The notes: generated by a model not told the origin, from the letters alone. Numbered from the stretch's first letter, positions 50,620 through 60,594 are shown. The stretch: DNA of 64,000 bases from Enterovibrio norvegicus FF-33 (GCF_000286835.2 NZ_AJYD02000038.1:1352513-1416512), one strand, 5' to 3'. Numbers and translations: made by a program.

Positions 50620-52329
50620 ATGTTAAAGCAGACAGCACGATGGAATGACGTCTGTAAAATTTTGAGTTGCCTGATACTGGCATTCGCACTTCCGTTTGGC
50701 GCTCTCGCACAAACTTCTTCTCTATCAGAACCAGAGCAATTGGCGTCGGAAGAATCTTCAGAAAATGTCTCTGTTAAAACATTATGGCTAACTCAAATCG
50801 CCCCATTACTTACCAGCAAGTCCTTTTCTGATAAAGAATTGGCGGTGCAGTTTATTGCTGCATCCGATCATCCAGAGAAAGGGAAAATCTTAACGGGATT
50901 ACTTGCTAAGCAGGTTATCTACAACAAAGAAGACAAATCCGTTTGGTTTATTGAAAATCTTCCTTTGGGAAAAGGCAGTGAAGTTATCAACCTCAGTTCT
51001 GGTGTGTCTACGGTGGTAGAAAAGAAACGCCAATACCGCACCGTGACACTCAATAACAACATGCGTACTCAAATCAAAACATCACTCGCGACGGCGGCAC
51101 TGACCAGTGACGATCTTGAGGAAAAAAGGGCAGGTGCGAAGCGAATGATGGGGCAAGTGGACAGTGAGCTTGCTTCGGTTATTTCAGATTTGATGAACAC
51201 TGAAAGTGACGCTGTCACAAAGAAATATTTACACACAGCGCTGTCAATTACTCAGCTAGATGGACAAGCATCGACGGCAGAAGTGCTCATCGCCATAGAG
51301 CAGTTGCAAGCCTCTGGGTTGGCGGAAGCCTTTGAAGCGTTGAAATCAACGAATGCACAAACCACTGGGGAAACACCCGATGAGATCCAACAAGCCTTAG
51401 ATCGCGCCATCTCTAGCTTTGAAGAAACGCAGCGCGTGGTCAATATTGCGCAAACGCTATATTTCGGTTTGAGTCTTGGCTCGGTGTTAGTGCTTGCGGG
51501 GATTGGTCTTGCCATCACTTTTGGTGTGATGGGCGTGATCAATATGGCGCATGGCGAGTTAATCATGATAGGTGCCTATACCACCTATGTGATGCAGTTG
51601 CTGCTGCCTGATTTCAGTGGTGTCGCATTGATTCTGTCGATTCCCGCTGCGTTTATCGTTTCCGGCCTTGTCGGTGTTGCGATTGAACGTTCGGTTATCC
51701 GACATCTTTACGGTCGCCCTCTCGAAACACTTCTGGCAACCTTTGGTATCAGCCTGATCTTGCAACAGGCTGTTCGTTCTATTTTCTCTCCTTTAAACCG
51801 TTCAGTCAGCACACCAGAATTTATGAGCGGCATGATTGAAATCACCCCCATGCTGCAACTGACCGCCAGCCGAATGTACATCATCATTTTCTGTTTGATG
51901 GTGTTCTTTGCGCTGCTGTTTATTCTCAAGCGTACCTCGCTTGGGCTGCAAGTTCGCGCCGTTTCCCAAAATCGACCGATGGCTCGTGCCATGGGTGTGC
52001 GCTCGGAATGGGTCGATATGGCCACATTTGGGCTTGGTTCTGGTGTTGCAGGCGTCGCTGGGGTCGCGTTATCTCAGCTCACCAACGTCGGGCCCAACAT
52101 GGGGCAAGCCTACATTATTGATTCATTCATGGTGGTGGTTTTCGGTGGCGTTGGAAACCTGTGGGGCACGTTGGCTGCAGGTCTCAGCCTTGGCGTGTTT
52201 AACAAAATTCTCGAGCCATGGGCGGGCGCGGTACTCGCCAAGATATTGGTTCTGGTGTTCATCATACTTTTCATTCAAAAGCGCCCGAAAGGATTATTCC
52301 CTCAGCGCGGCCGCATGGCGGAGGACTAA
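50620..52329 (+). CDS. urtB: Urea ABC transporter permease UrtB
   Basis: 569 residues from the ATG at 50620; the frame opens earlier at a TTG (50545) without a ribosome site. A signal-like helix and a soluble, probably periplasmic region of about 270 residues precede the LivH-type permease (about 295-569). The permease part shows 'GIGLAITFGVMGVINMAHGELIMIGAY', the 'IERSVIRHLYGRPLETLLATFGISLILQQ' EAA-like loop and 'SFMVVVFGGVGNLWGT'. The N-terminal extension is a known feature of proteobacterial UrtB. Cytoplasmic membrane. Confidence 0.95.
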   Translation: MLKQTARWNDVCKILSCLILAFALPFGALAQTSSLSEPEQLASEESSENVSVKTLWLTQIAPLLTSKSFSDKELAVQFIAASDHPEKGKILTGLLAKQVIYNKEDKSVWFIENLPLGKGSEVINLSSGVSTVVEKKRQYRTVTLNNNMRTQIKTSLATAALTSDDLEEKRAGAKRMMGQVDSELASVISDLMNTESDAVTKKYLHTALSITQLDGQASTAEVLIAIEQLQASGLAEAFEALKSTNAQTTGETPDEIQQALDRAISSFEETQRVVNIAQTLYFGLSLGSVLVLAGIGLAITFGVMGVINMAHGELIMIGAYTTYVMQLLLPDFSGVALILSIPAAFIVSGLVGVAIERSVIRHLYGRPLETLLATFGISLILQQAVRSIFSPLNRSVSTPEFMSGMIEITPMLQLTASRMYIIIFCLMVFFALLFILKRTSLGLQVRAVSQNRPMARAMGVRSEWVDMATFGLGSGVAGVAGVALSQLTNVGPNMGQAYIIDSFMVVVFGGVGNLWGTLAAGLSLGVFNKILEPWAGAVLAKILVLVFIILFIQKRPKGLFPQRGRMAED

Positions 52330-52332
52330 TCA

Positions 52333-53415
52333 GTGATGGAAAAGCAATTATTCGATAGATCGACTGTCATCCTCATGGTGCTGCTGACGTTAACCGTCAT
52401 TCTTGTGCCAGTGATGAACCTTTGGGTGCCTGAAAGCAGCCCGCTTCATTTGGAAACTTACACGGTGTCGTTGCTGGGCAAGTATCTGAGTTTCGCCATT
52501 CTCGCTTTGGCTGTGGATCTAGTATGGGGCTATTTGGGTATTCTGAGCTTGGGTCATGCTGCGTTTTTTGCGCTGGGTGGCTATGCCATGGGCATGTACC
52601 TGATGCGCCAAATTGGTGATCGCGGTGTCTACGGCAACCCAGAATTACCTGACTTCATGGTGTTTCTTAACTGGCAGGAACTGCCGTGGTTCTGGCAGGG
52701 GTTTGACCAATTTTGGTTTGCCTGTTTGATGGCCGTTGTCGTTCCCGGTGTATTGGCCTTTGTGTTTGGTTGGCTGGCGTTTCGTTCCCGCGTTTCTGGG
52801 GTTTATCTTTCGATCATGACACAAGCCATGACTTTTGCGCTAATGCTGGCTTTCTTTAGAAATGAAATGGGGTTCGGTGGGAACAATGGCCTGACCGATT
52901 TCAAAGATATTCTTGGCTTTAGCCTGCAAAGCGATACCACCCGAATCAGTTTGTTCGTGGTGACGGTCATCGCGCTGATGCTCTGCTTCATGTTGTGTCG
53001 CGCTATTGTAGTGAGTCGTTTGGGCGCACTGACTATTGCTATTCGTGACGCAGAATCTCGTACCCGTTTCGTGGGCTATGCGGTAGAGAAAAGCAAACTT
53101 TGGTTGTTTGTTTTATCAGCCGCCATCGCGGGTGTGGCTGGCGCGCTTTACGTACCACAAGTCGGCATTATTAACCCCGGTGAATTTGCACCGCTCAACT
53201 CAATTGAAGTCGTCGTTTGGGTCGCATTGGGCGGCAGGGCCACGTTATATGGCGCCATTATCGGCGCGATTCTCGTCAACTATGCCAAAAGCTGGTTCAC
53301 GGTGGAATTTCCCGAAGTTTGGCTGTTTGCACTCGGTGCGCTGTTTGTTCTTGCCACGCTTTATCTGCCCAAGGGCGTCAGTGGCATATTGCGAAGACAA
53401 GAGGTGAATTCATGA
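52333..53415 (+). CDS. urtC: Urea ABC transporter permease UrtC
   Basis: 360 residues, LivM-type permease. GTG at 52333 is used because GGAGG lies 8 bases upstream; ATG at 52336 is the alternative. It has 'AILALAVDLVWGYLGILSLGHAAFFALGGYAMGMYL' and 'GFGGNNGLTDFKDILGFSL'. The cytoplasmic coupling loop is 'GALTIAIRDAESRTRFVGYAVEKSKLW'. It begins three bases after urtB and overlaps urtD by ATGA. Confidence 0.95.
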   Translation: MMEKQLFDRSTVILMVLLTLTVILVPVMNLWVPESSPLHLETYTVSLLGKYLSFAILALAVDLVWGYLGILSLGHAAFFALGGYAMGMYLMRQIGDRGVYGNPELPDFMVFLNWQELPWFWQGFDQFWFACLMAVVVPGVLAFVFGWLAFRSRVSGVYLSIMTQAMTFALMLAFFRNEMGFGGNNGLTDFKDILGFSLQSDTTRISLFVVTVIALMLCFMLCRAIVVSRLGALTIAIRDAESRTRFVGYAVEKSKLWLFVLSAAIAGVAGALYVPQVGIINPGEFAPLNSIEVVVWVALGGRATLYGAIIGAILVNYAKSWFTVEFPEVWLFALGALFVLATLYLPKGVSGILRRQEVNS

Positions 53416-54305
53416 TGTCTAGAACGCTTTGGAGTGAAGCCATTAACCACCCAAAAGAGCAATTACCAGACGTGCGCGGTAGCCATGAATTTATCAATGA
53501 TCTGACGCGCCGTGATCAGGTGTTTAGTTTTTTGAAACCGCCGTTCAATCCCAAGGTAAATGTGAAAAACAACATGCTGCTGTATGTCGAAGGTGTGTCG
53601 GTGTCATTTGACGGATTCAAGGCAATTAACGATTTGAATCTTTATATCAAAGAGGGCGAACTGCGCTGTGTGATTGGGCCTAATGGTGCCGGTAAAACCA
53701 CCATGATGGACATCATTACAGGGAAAACCAAACCCGATCAAGGTGAGGTGTGGTTGGGGCAGCAACTTAACCTACTCAAGATGGATGAAGCCCAGATCGC
53801 GAATGCAGGCATTGGAAGAAAGTTTCAAAAACCGACCGTGTTTGAGGCGCTTACCGTATGGGAAAATCTGGAACTAGCAATGGCGGGTGATAAAGGCACT
53901 TGGCACTTGTTTCGCGCAGTGCTTTCGAGTGATCAGAAATGCGACATCATGCAGGTGCTGGAGCTTATAGGCTTAGACACGCACTACAAAATGCAAGCAG
54001 GCAAGCTGTCTCATGGGCAAAAGCAATGGCTAGAAATCGGCATGTTATTGATGCAGAAACCGCGATTGCTGCTGGTGGATGAACCTGTGGCGGGCATGAC
54101 GCACCAAGAGATGGACAGAACCGCTGAGTTACTGCTGTCGCTGGCGGGTAGTCATTCGATCATGGTCGTGGAACACGACATGGATTTTGTGCGGAGCATT
54201 GCCTCTAAGGTGACAGTGCTTCACCAAGGACACGTGCTAGCAGAGGGCAAGATGAAAGACATTCAAGATGACCCGCGGGTGCGCGAAGTGTATCTGGGTC
54301 AATAG
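53412..54305 (+). CDS. urtD: Urea ABC transporter ATP-binding protein UrtD
   Basis: 297 residues from the ATG at 53412, inside the urtC stop (four-base ATGA overlap; GAGGTG upstream). It carries Walker A 'GPNGAGKTTMMDIITG', the signature 'KLSHGQKQWLEIGMLLMQKP', Walker B 'LLLVDEPVAGM' and the H-loop in 'MVVEHDMDFV'. An N-terminal extension of about 50 residues makes it longer than the common 250. A LivG-type ATPase of the urea importer. Confidence 0.95.
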   Translation: MMSRTLWSEAINHPKEQLPDVRGSHEFINDLTRRDQVFSFLKPPFNPKVNVKNNMLLYVEGVSVSFDGFKAINDLNLYIKEGELRCVIGPNGAGKTTMMDIITGKTKPDQGEVWLGQQLNLLKMDEAQIANAGIGRKFQKPTVFEALTVWENLELAMAGDKGTWHLFRAVLSSDQKCDIMQVLELIGLDTHYKMQAGKLSHGQKQWLEIGMLLMQKPRLLLVDEPVAGMTHQEMDRTAELLLSLAGSHSIMVVEHDMDFVRSIASKVTVLHQGHVLAEGKMKDIQDDPRVREVYLGQ

Positions 54306-54386
54306 TGTCTGTTTGGGGCAAAAGATTATGCCTGCACAGGGCAATAGTTGGCTGTGTGCAGCGAGAACAAAAAGAAAGGTAACGTC

Positions 54387-55082
54387 ATGCTGAGTGTGAA
54401 TGGATTGAATCAGCGATACGGTGAAAGCCAAACGCTTTGGGATTTGTCTCTGAATGCGCCAAAAGGAAAGTGCACTGTGGTGATGGGGCGAAATGGTGTC
54501 GGGAAAACCACCTTACTGCAGAGCATCATGGGATTGCTAACCGTCGATAACGGCGACATTTTGCTGGAAGGCGAGAATCTAGTGGGTCATCGCGCGGAAA
54601 CGCGTCCGCGATTAGGCGTGGGCTATGTGCCCCAAGGGCGACAAATATTTCCGCGACTCACTGTTGAGGAAAACTTAGAAATTGGCTTACCGATACGCCC
54701 GAAAAACGACAGGAAAATTCCTGCGTTTATTTATGAATTGTTTCCTGTTCTTGCGGAAATGAAAAAGCGTTTTGGCGGTGATTTATCGGGTGGACAACAA
54801 CAGCAACTCGCGATTGCTCGCGCACTGGTGATTGACCCAAAACTCCTCTTACTGGATGAGCCTACGGAAGGAATTCAGCCCAACATTGTTCAGGAGATTG
54901 GCGACATCATTGTCAACCTTAACCAAGAGATGGGACTCACGGTCATTCTGGTTGAGCAAAAGCTCCCGTTTGCCCGCAGAGTCGGCGACAGGTTCTGTCT
55001 GCTCGATCGCGGTCGAGATGTCGCCAGTGGTGAAATGAACGATCTGTCAGATGATCTGATCCGTCAGTACTTGACGGTGTAA
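54387..55082 (+). CDS. urtE: Urea ABC transporter ATP-binding protein UrtE
   Basis: 231 residues from the ATG at 54387 (AAAGGT upstream). LivF-type ATPase with Walker A 'GRNGVGKTTLLQSIMG', 'VGYVPQGRQIFPRLTVEENL', signature 'DLSGGQQQQLAIARALV' and Walker B 'LLLLDEPTEGIQP'. An 81-bp gap separates it from urtD. ureD follows after 10 bp, so uptake and hydrolysis genes are joined. Confidence 0.96.
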   Translation: MLSVNGLNQRYGESQTLWDLSLNAPKGKCTVVMGRNGVGKTTLLQSIMGLLTVDNGDILLEGENLVGHRAETRPRLGVGYVPQGRQIFPRLTVEENLEIGLPIRPKNDRKIPAFIYELFPVLAEMKKRFGGDLSGGQQQQLAIARALVIDPKLLLLDEPTEGIQPNIVQEIGDIIVNLNQEMGLTVILVEQKLPFARRVGDRFCLLDRGRDVASGEMNDLSDDLIRQYLTV

Positions 55083-55092
55083 AGGAGAGCAA

Positions 55093-55998
55093 ATGGCGCA
55101 GACCGTGATTGATTGGCCTGTTGATCCTGTGAATCGTGATATGGCTTCCCGTTGCTGGGAAGCTGAGCTTCGTCTAGGTTTTGTCACTCGAGGTGATAAA
55201 ACGGTTCTCAAAGATCGCACCCATAAAGGCCCTTTGGCTGTACAGAGATCTTTGTATCCTGAAGGCGGGGTCTGTCATACACATCTGTTACACCCACCGG
55301 GTGGGGTGGTGGGCGGTGATTCATTGGATGTCACCGTCGGTCTAGCTAATGGCGCGCAAGCACTAATAACTGCGCCAGGCGCAACGCGATTCTATCGTTC
55401 GGATGGACGAGTGGGTTCGTTAAAGCAAACCCTGACTGTCGATCAACATGCTCGCCTTGAATGGCTTCCCCTTGAAAATATCGCGTTTCCTAACGCCCGA
55501 GTTTTCACCCGCACCCACATTTCTCTCACTGCGCAATCTCAGTTCATTGGCTGGGATGTGTGGACGCTCGGTCAGCCGGCTACTCACACACCGTTTGAAA
55601 ATGGCGTCATTGATGGCATGACCACCGTCACGGTGGATGATCGTCTGATCCTATGCGAACGCTTGCGAGTTAACCCTGAACAATCACGCTTCCCCGCCGC
55701 GGGTCTGCGATCTCTTCCTGTTTGCGGCACGCTTATCGCTCATGGTGATGCAGAAATCTTAGCGGCATTGCTCAAACAGTGGTGGGGCGAGCATAAACAG
55801 CAAGGGATAACGAGAGCCGAGCTTTCGCAAGTGGCAGAAATTGAACTCGGTATTACTCAGATAGATGGCGTATTGATCGTTCGTGCGTTGGGACAAAAAA
55901 CCGATGCGCTTTTTCAGATCTTTGCCTTGTGCTGGCAGCAGATTCGTCAGCACTGGACTGGCGAGATGCCAGATATTCCGCGTATTTGGCGGACATAG
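55093..55998 (+). CDS. ureD: Urease accessory protein UreD
   Basis: 301 residues. UreD (UreH) scaffold that binds apo-urease and channels nickel from UreG. It has 'HKGPLAVQRSLYPEG', 'CHTHLLHPPGGVVGGDSLDV' and 'ITAPGATRFYRSDG', then 'LPLENIAFPNARV', all standard. AAAGGAGAG lies just before the ATG. Confidence 0.95.
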   Translation: MAQTVIDWPVDPVNRDMASRCWEAELRLGFVTRGDKTVLKDRTHKGPLAVQRSLYPEGGVCHTHLLHPPGGVVGGDSLDVTVGLANGAQALITAPGATRFYRSDGRVGSLKQTLTVDQHARLEWLPLENIAFPNARVFTRTHISLTAQSQFIGWDVWTLGQPATHTPFENGVIDGMTTVTVDDRLILCERLRVNPEQSRFPAAGLRSLPVCGTLIAHGDAEILAALLKQWWGEHKQQGITRAELSQVAEIELGITQIDGVLIVRALGQKTDALFQIFALCWQQIRQHWTGEMPDIPRIWRT

Positions 55999-56104
55999 AG
56001 CCTTTGCTGGCATAAGAACGTGAGCGGGAATAAGAATGCAGGCTTTCAAAGCAGCAACAAGGACGTGACCTGATACACATTCGACATATTTAGGAGTGAG
56101 CACC

Positions 56105-56407
56105 ATGGAGTTGACACCCAGAGAGAAGGACAAGCTGTTGCTGTTCACGGCTGCGCTCGTGGCAGAGCGACGTAAAGACCGTGGCTTGAAGCTGAATTAC
56201 CCCGAATCGGTTGCGCTGATCAGCGCCGCGATAATGGAAGGAGCACGTGACGGAAGAACCGTGGCGGAATTGATGGATTTTGGCCGCACGATTTTGACCG
56301 TTGACGATGTCATGGAAGGCGTCCCCAGCATGATTCATGACGTGCAAGTCGAAGCGACCTTTCCTGACGGTACCAAATTGGTCACCGTCCATGATCCGAT
56401 TGTGTGA
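56105..56407 (+). CDS. ureA: Urease gamma subunit UreA
   Basis: 100 residues, exactly the usual UreA length, from the ATG at 56105 (AGGAG 8 bases upstream). It begins '[23 protein letters not shown]' and has '[27 protein letters not shown]'. A structural subunit of the (alpha beta gamma)3 enzyme. Confidence 0.97.
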   Translation: MELTPREKDKLLLFTAALVAERRKDRGLKLNYPESVALISAAIMEGARDGRTVAELMDFGRTILTVDDVMEGVPSMIHDVQVEATFPDGTKLVTVHDPIV

Positions 56408-56417
56408 GGGCAGAGAC

Positions 56418-56804
56418 ATGTCTCAAGCAGGTAATTCTTCCAGTACTACATCGTCAATAACCTCGGCATTTACACCGGGCGAAATTCGAGCGAAAGACGG
56501 TGACATTGAGATCAATGCCGGAAAAACGTTGGTCTCAATAGATGTCGCTAACATTGGTGATCGCCCCATTCAGGTAGGGTCCCATTATCACTTTTTCGAA
56601 GTGAATGACGCCTTAACGTTCGACCGAACGGCGGCACGTGGTTTTCGACTCAACATCCCATCTGGCACAGCTGTTCGCTTTGAGCCAGGGCAAAGCCGCA
56701 CAGTAGAGCTGGTGGCTTATTCAGGAAGCCGCACTGTTTATGGGTTTCAGGGCAAAGTCATGGGGCCGTTAGATGGCGCTGTAAACACGAATAAGGACGA
56801 CTGA
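56418..56804 (+). CDS. ureB: Urease beta subunit UreB
   Basis: 128 residues from the ATG at 56418, with about 20 extra N-terminal residues (Ser/Thr-rich) compared with the 105-residue type. Core: '[16 protein letters not shown]', '[21 protein letters not shown]', '[21 protein letters not shown]'. It ends one base before ureC. Confidence 0.96.
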   Translation: MSQAGNSSSTTSSITSAFTPGEIRAKDGDIEINAGKTLVSIDVANIGDRPIQVGSHYHFFEVNDALTFDRTAARGFRLNIPSGTAVRFEPGQSRTVELVAYSGSRTVYGFQGKVMGPLDGAVNTNKDD

Positions 56805-56805
56805 C

Positions 56806-58509
56806 ATGGCACGAATTTCGCGTAGGGCGTATGCCGAAATGTTTGGGCCAACCACCGGCGATTGCGTGCGGTTGGCGGATACCGATCTTTGGCTCGAAGT
56901 GGAAAAAGACTTCACTGTGTACGGCGATGAAGTGAAATTTGGCGGCGGTAAAACGATTCGCGATGGCATGGGGCAAAGTCAGTGTCCGAGCGATGAAACG
57001 CCGGATCTCGTGATCACCAATGTCGTCGTGCTTGATTACTGGGGCATTGTCAAAGCCGATGTCGCAGTAAAAGGCGGTCGCATTGCGGGTATCGGAAAAG
57101 CCGGTAATCCTGACATTCAGGACAATGTCGACATCATCATTGGTCCCGGAACAGAAGTGATCGCAGGTGAAGGCCAGATCTTAACCGCTGGTGGCGTTGA
57201 TTCGCACATCCATTACATCTGCCCACAGCAGATAGAGGAAGCGCTGACCTCCGGTGTGACAACCATGATTGGCGGCGGCACCGGCCCAGCAACGGGCACG
57301 AATGCGACAACGTGCACACCCGGGCCTTGGAACATCCACCGTATGCTCGAGTCATTGGATGCCTTTCCGATGAACTTTGGCATATTGGGCAAGGGTAACG
57401 CGAGTTTACCTGACGCGTTAGAAGAGCAAATCGCGGCTGGCGCATGTGGGTTGAAACTCCATGAAGATTGGGGCTCAACACCTGCCGCTATCGATAACTG
57501 TTTAAATGTTGCTGATCTTACGGACGTTCAAGTCGCTATTCACACAGATACGCTCAACGAGTGTGGTTTTGTGGAAGCAACCTTGGGTGCGATTGGCGAT
57601 AGGGTGATACACACTTATCACACGGAAGGCGCGGGGGGCGGTCATGCGCCAGATATCATGAAAGCAGCAGGGCTGCCAAATGTCCTGCCTTCATCGACCA
57701 ACCCGACACGCCCTTATACCGTCAATACGGTAGACGAACACTTAGACATGCTGATGGTGTGTCACCACTTGTCGCCGTCCATCGCTGAAGACATTGCCTT
57801 TGCGGAATCTCGCATACGCCGTGAAACCATTGCCGCCGAAGACATGCTCCATGACATGGGCGCGTTTTCGATGATCTCGTCAGATTCTCAAGCCATGGGG
57901 CGAGTCGGTGAAGTGATTATCCGAACTTGGCAGACCGCGCACAAAATGAAAGTACAGTTTGGCGCATTAGGCTCAGACCCTAGCCACAGCGACAATTTTC
58001 GTATTAAACGCTACGTGGCGAAATACACGATCAATCCCGCGGTTACCCATGGTATGGCCCACGAGATTGGCTCAATCGAAGTGGGTAAATTAGCCGACTT
58101 AGTACTGTGGAAACCCGCGTTCTTTGGCGTTAAACCCGCACTCGTGATCAAAGGTGGCTTGATTGTTACCGCGCCGATGGGTGACCCCAATGGATCAATT
58201 CCTACGCCACAACCTGTGCACTATCGTCCGATGTTTGGCGCTTACGGTGCGGGGCCAGCTCAAAGCTCGCTGTTGTTCATGTCACAGATGGGCGTCGATA
58301 ACGGAGTCGCCGACATGTTGCAGTTGAAAAGTGGTGTTAGTGCGGTGAAAAATTGCCGAAACATCAGCAAGAGCGACATGAAGTTGAATGACTGGCAGCC
58401 GAATATCGAGGTGGATCCTCAAACCTATGAAGTGCGTGCCGATGGCCAATTATTGGTGTGTCAGCCTGCCGATGTGCTGCCAATGGCACAACGCTATTTT
58501 CTGTTCTGA
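56806..58509 (+). CDS. ureC: Urease alpha (catalytic) subunit UreC
   Basis: 567 residues. Hydrolyses urea to ammonia and carbamate at a di-nickel site. Every key residue is at its standard number: His134 and His136 ('DSHIHY'), Lys217 for carbamylation ('GLKLHEDWG'), His246, His272, Asp360, and the flap Cys319-His320 ('[10 protein letters not shown]'). His219 follows the Lys. It is therefore expected to be fully active. Cytoplasmic, in complex with UreA and UreB. Confidence 0.98.
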   Translation: MARISRRAYAEMFGPTTGDCVRLADTDLWLEVEKDFTVYGDEVKFGGGKTIRDGMGQSQCPSDETPDLVITNVVVLDYWGIVKADVAVKGGRIAGIGKAGNPDIQDNVDIIIGPGTEVIAGEGQILTAGGVDSHIHYICPQQIEEALTSGVTTMIGGGTGPATGTNATTCTPGPWNIHRMLESLDAFPMNFGILGKGNASLPDALEEQIAAGACGLKLHEDWGSTPAAIDNCLNVADLTDVQVAIHTDTLNECGFVEATLGAIGDRVIHTYHTEGAGGGHAPDIMKAAGLPNVLPSSTNPTRPYTVNTVDEHLDMLMVCHHLSPSIAEDIAFAESRIRRETIAAEDMLHDMGAFSMISSDSQAMGRVGEVIIRTWQTAHKMKVQFGALGSDPSHSDNFRIKRYVAKYTINPAVTHGMAHEIGSIEVGKLADLVLWKPAFFGVKPALVIKGGLIVTAPMGDPNGSIPTPQPVHYRPMFGAYGAGPAQSSLLFMSQMGVDNGVADMLQLKSGVSAVKNCRNISKSDMKLNDWQPNIEVDPQTYEVRADGQLLVCQPADVLPMAQRYFLF

Positions 58510-58553
58510 GCAGTTTCCGGCTTTTAACAAACTGTTTATTAAAGGGAAAAGGA

Positions 58554-59009
58554 ATGATCGAATTCACACAAGTTATCAATGTTCCAGCGGATGCTGAAAG
58601 CCTGCCTACGGTGCATCTCGGCATTGATGCTCGCATCAAGAGTCGAATCAAAATCATGCTAGATGATGGTCACGAAGCGGGATTGTTTTTGCCGAGAGGC
58701 ATCACGCTTCGTGACGGTGATGTATTGGTTTCTACTGACGGTACGAAAGTACGAATCGTGGCAGCCGACGAAAAGGTGTCAACGGCGCATGCAGACAGCG
58801 CACATTTGCTGGCACGTTTGAGTTATCACCTTGGTAATCGCCATGTGCCTTTGCAGGTGGGTGATGGCTGGGTGCGCTATCAACATGATCATGTATTAGA
58901 CGAAATGGTGGGATTGCTCGGCGGGAAAGTGCTTGTCGAAATGGCAGCGTTTGAACCCGAGGCTGGCGCTTATGGCGGCCAATCTTCAGGTCATCACCAT
59001 CATCACTAA
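58554..59009 (+). CDS. ureE: Urease nickel metallochaperone UreE
   Basis: 151 residues from the ATG at 58554 (AAGGA upstream). N-terminal peptide-binding domain, then the metal-binding domain with 'LARLSYHLGNRHVPLQVGDGWVRYQHDHVLDEMV', with the dimer-interface His. A five-histidine tail adds nickel-binding capacity. It delivers nickel to UreG. Confidence 0.94.
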   Translation: MIEFTQVINVPADAESLPTVHLGIDARIKSRIKIMLDDGHEAGLFLPRGITLRDGDVLVSTDGTKVRIVAADEKVSTAHADSAHLLARLSYHLGNRHVPLQVGDGWVRYQHDHVLDEMVGLLGGKVLVEMAAFEPEAGAYGGQSSGHHHHH

Positions 59010-59066
59010 GTGAAAAAAACACGACGTTTAGCCATACGAATAACAATGGAAAAGTGGAGTAAGAAC

Positions 59067-59297
59067 ATGGAAAAGAGCACCTTATTTGCCGCCTTATTCG
59101 CGGTCTTGATTGCATCAATGGCGATGCCAGTCAATGCGCATCCACATAAAGAATCCGCCAGTGGCGATACCATCGTCAATACGGTCATGCATGATCATGC
59201 GGGTGGCGTGGATACATTGAAGGCATGTGTTGGAAAAGAGGATGAAAAAGAGACATCAGCTGATGACTGCAACGTATCGCCTGTTTCAACTCATTAG
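59067..59297 (+). CDS. Small secreted His/Asp-containing protein inside the urease operon
   Basis: 76 residues from the ATG at 59067, chosen for GGAG with 7-base spacing. A Sec signal ('LFAALFAVLIASMAMPVNA', cut near residue 21) leaves a mature peptide of about 55 residues. It starts 'HPHKESASGD' and includes 'VMHDHAGG', plus two cysteines. It overlaps the start of ureF by 56 bases in another frame, which lowers confidence. The histidines near the mature N terminus recall periplasmic metal-binding peptides. A nickel role is inferred only from the operon. No family recognised. Confidence 0.5.
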   Translation: MEKSTLFAALFAVLIASMAMPVNAHPHKESASGDTIVNTVMHDHAGGVDTLKACVGKEDEKETSADDCNVSPVSTH

Positions 59298-59931
59298 TCC
59301 GTCCCTGCCTGTGGGTGCGTTCAGCTACTCACAGGGGCTGGAATGGGCCATTGAATGTGGCTGGGTTGCTGATGAGCAGGCATTGTCTGATTGGCTACAA
59401 AGTCTGGCGTATGACAGCTTGCAGCAACTGGAACTGCCTGTCTTGCGACGTTTGTACAAGGCGTTTGAGGCTTCTGACAAAGAGGCGATCGAGTACTGGT
59501 GCAATTGGCTTTATGCCAGTCGCGAAACGTTGGAATTGCGTCAAGAAGAGATCCAGCGCGGACGGACTATGGGAAAATTGCTGATCAGGCTCGAGTTGAT
59601 CAATGAAAAGCATGAGTTAGTGCCGTCGATCACCAAAAGCCAATTGGCGGGCTTTGCGTATGCAGGGTTGAAATGGGGCATTGATGAAGACAGCCTTTGT
59701 CATGGCTATGCATGGAGTTGGCTCGAAAATACCGTTGTGGCAGGGGTGAAAATGATCCCGCTGGGGCAAACATCCGGTCAAAAAGTATTGATGGCATTAA
59801 CACCGAGTTTAGAACGTGCGGTAGATGAATCAAAAACAATCAGTGATGACAACGTGGGCAGTTTTGCGATTGCGCAGGCGATAGCTTCAAGTTGTCACGA
59901 AACTCAGTATTCACGACTTTTCCGCTCATAA
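59242..59931 (+). CDS. ureF: Urease accessory protein UreF
   Basis: 229 residues. I use the ATG at 59242; a later ATG at 59263 would also keep the domain. Pattern 'RLFQLISPSLPVGAFSYSQGLEWAIECGWV', 'ASRETLELRQEEIQRGRTM' and the C-terminal 'AWSWLENTVVAGVKMIPLGQT'. It couples UreD to UreG in the activation complex. Twelve bases separate it from ureG. Confidence 0.94.
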   Translation: MKKRHQLMTATYRLFQLISPSLPVGAFSYSQGLEWAIECGWVADEQALSDWLQSLAYDSLQQLELPVLRRLYKAFEASDKEAIEYWCNWLYASRETLELRQEEIQRGRTMGKLLIRLELINEKHELVPSITKSQLAGFAYAGLKWGIDEDSLCHGYAWSWLENTVVAGVKMIPLGQTSGQKVLMALTPSLERAVDESKTISDDNVGSFAIAQAIASSCHETQYSRLFRS

Positions 59932-59942
59932 GGAGATGAACA

Positions 59943-60563
59943 ATGAACGATAAACAGCCATTGCGTGTTGGTGTAGGTGGTCCTGTAGGCTCAGGCAAAA
60001 CGGCGTTGCTTGAGGTACTTTGTAAAGCCATGCGTGATGATTATTCGCTAGCGGTGGTCACCAATGACATCTACACCCGTGAAGATCAGCGTATTCTGAC
60101 CGAAGCGAAAGCGCTCGACGCTGACAGGATAGTGGGCGTGGAAACAGGAGGCTGCCCGCATACTGCCATTCGTGAAGATGCGTCGATGAATCTTGAAGCG
60201 GTGGAATCATTAGCGAAGTTACACAAAAACTTGGATTTGGTGTTCATTGAGAGCGGCGGTGACAACCTGAGTGCCACATTCAGCCCAGAGCTTGCTGACC
60301 TGACCATTTATGTGATTGATGTGGCTGAAGGCGAAAAAATCCCACGTAAAGGTGGGCCGGGCATTACGCGATCTGACCTGCTGGTGATCAATAAGATTGA
60401 CCTAGCACCTTATGTTGGCGCGGATCTGGATGTGATGGATTCAGATACAAGGCGGATGCGACCCAATAAGCCGTATGTATTCACAAACCTCAAAAAGAAA
60501 ATAGGGCTTCCTGAAATTATTCATTTTCTGGAAACGGAAGGGATGTTAAACAAAGCGGGTTAA
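59943..60563 (+). CDS. ureG: Urease accessory GTPase UreG
   Basis: 206 residues. G3E GTPase that hydrolyses GTP to load nickel. It has P-loop '[16 protein letters not shown]', '[11 protein letters not shown]', the nickel-binding CPH in '[18 protein letters not shown]', '[18 protein letters not shown]' and G4 '[12 protein letters not shown]'. The last gene of the cluster; its stop lies in the loop of the terminator. Confidence 0.97.
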   Translation: MNDKQPLRVGVGGPVGSGKTALLEVLCKAMRDDYSLAVVTNDIYTREDQRILTEAKALDADRIVGVETGGCPHTAIREDASMNLEAVESLAKLHKNLDLVFIESGGDNLSATFSPELADLTIYVIDVAEGEKIPRKGGPGITRSDLLVINKIDLAPYVGADLDVMDSDTRRMRPNKPYVFTNLKKKIGLPEIIHFLETEGMLNKAG

Positions 60564-60575
60564 TCCCGCTTTTTC
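60552..60575 (+). terminator. Terminator of the urt-ure cluster
   Basis: AAAGCGGG (60552-60559) pairs with CCCGCTTT (60565-60572), followed by T. The ureG stop codon (60561-60563) is within the five-base loop. Confidence 0.78.
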
Positions 60576-60594
60576 TTATTTATCTTTTTCAGTG

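Noticed and set aside
53217-53411. Upstream extension of UrtD frame into urtC
   Set aside because: It overlaps urtC in another frame; the ATG at 53412 with GAGGTG and ATGA overlap is a standard coupled start.
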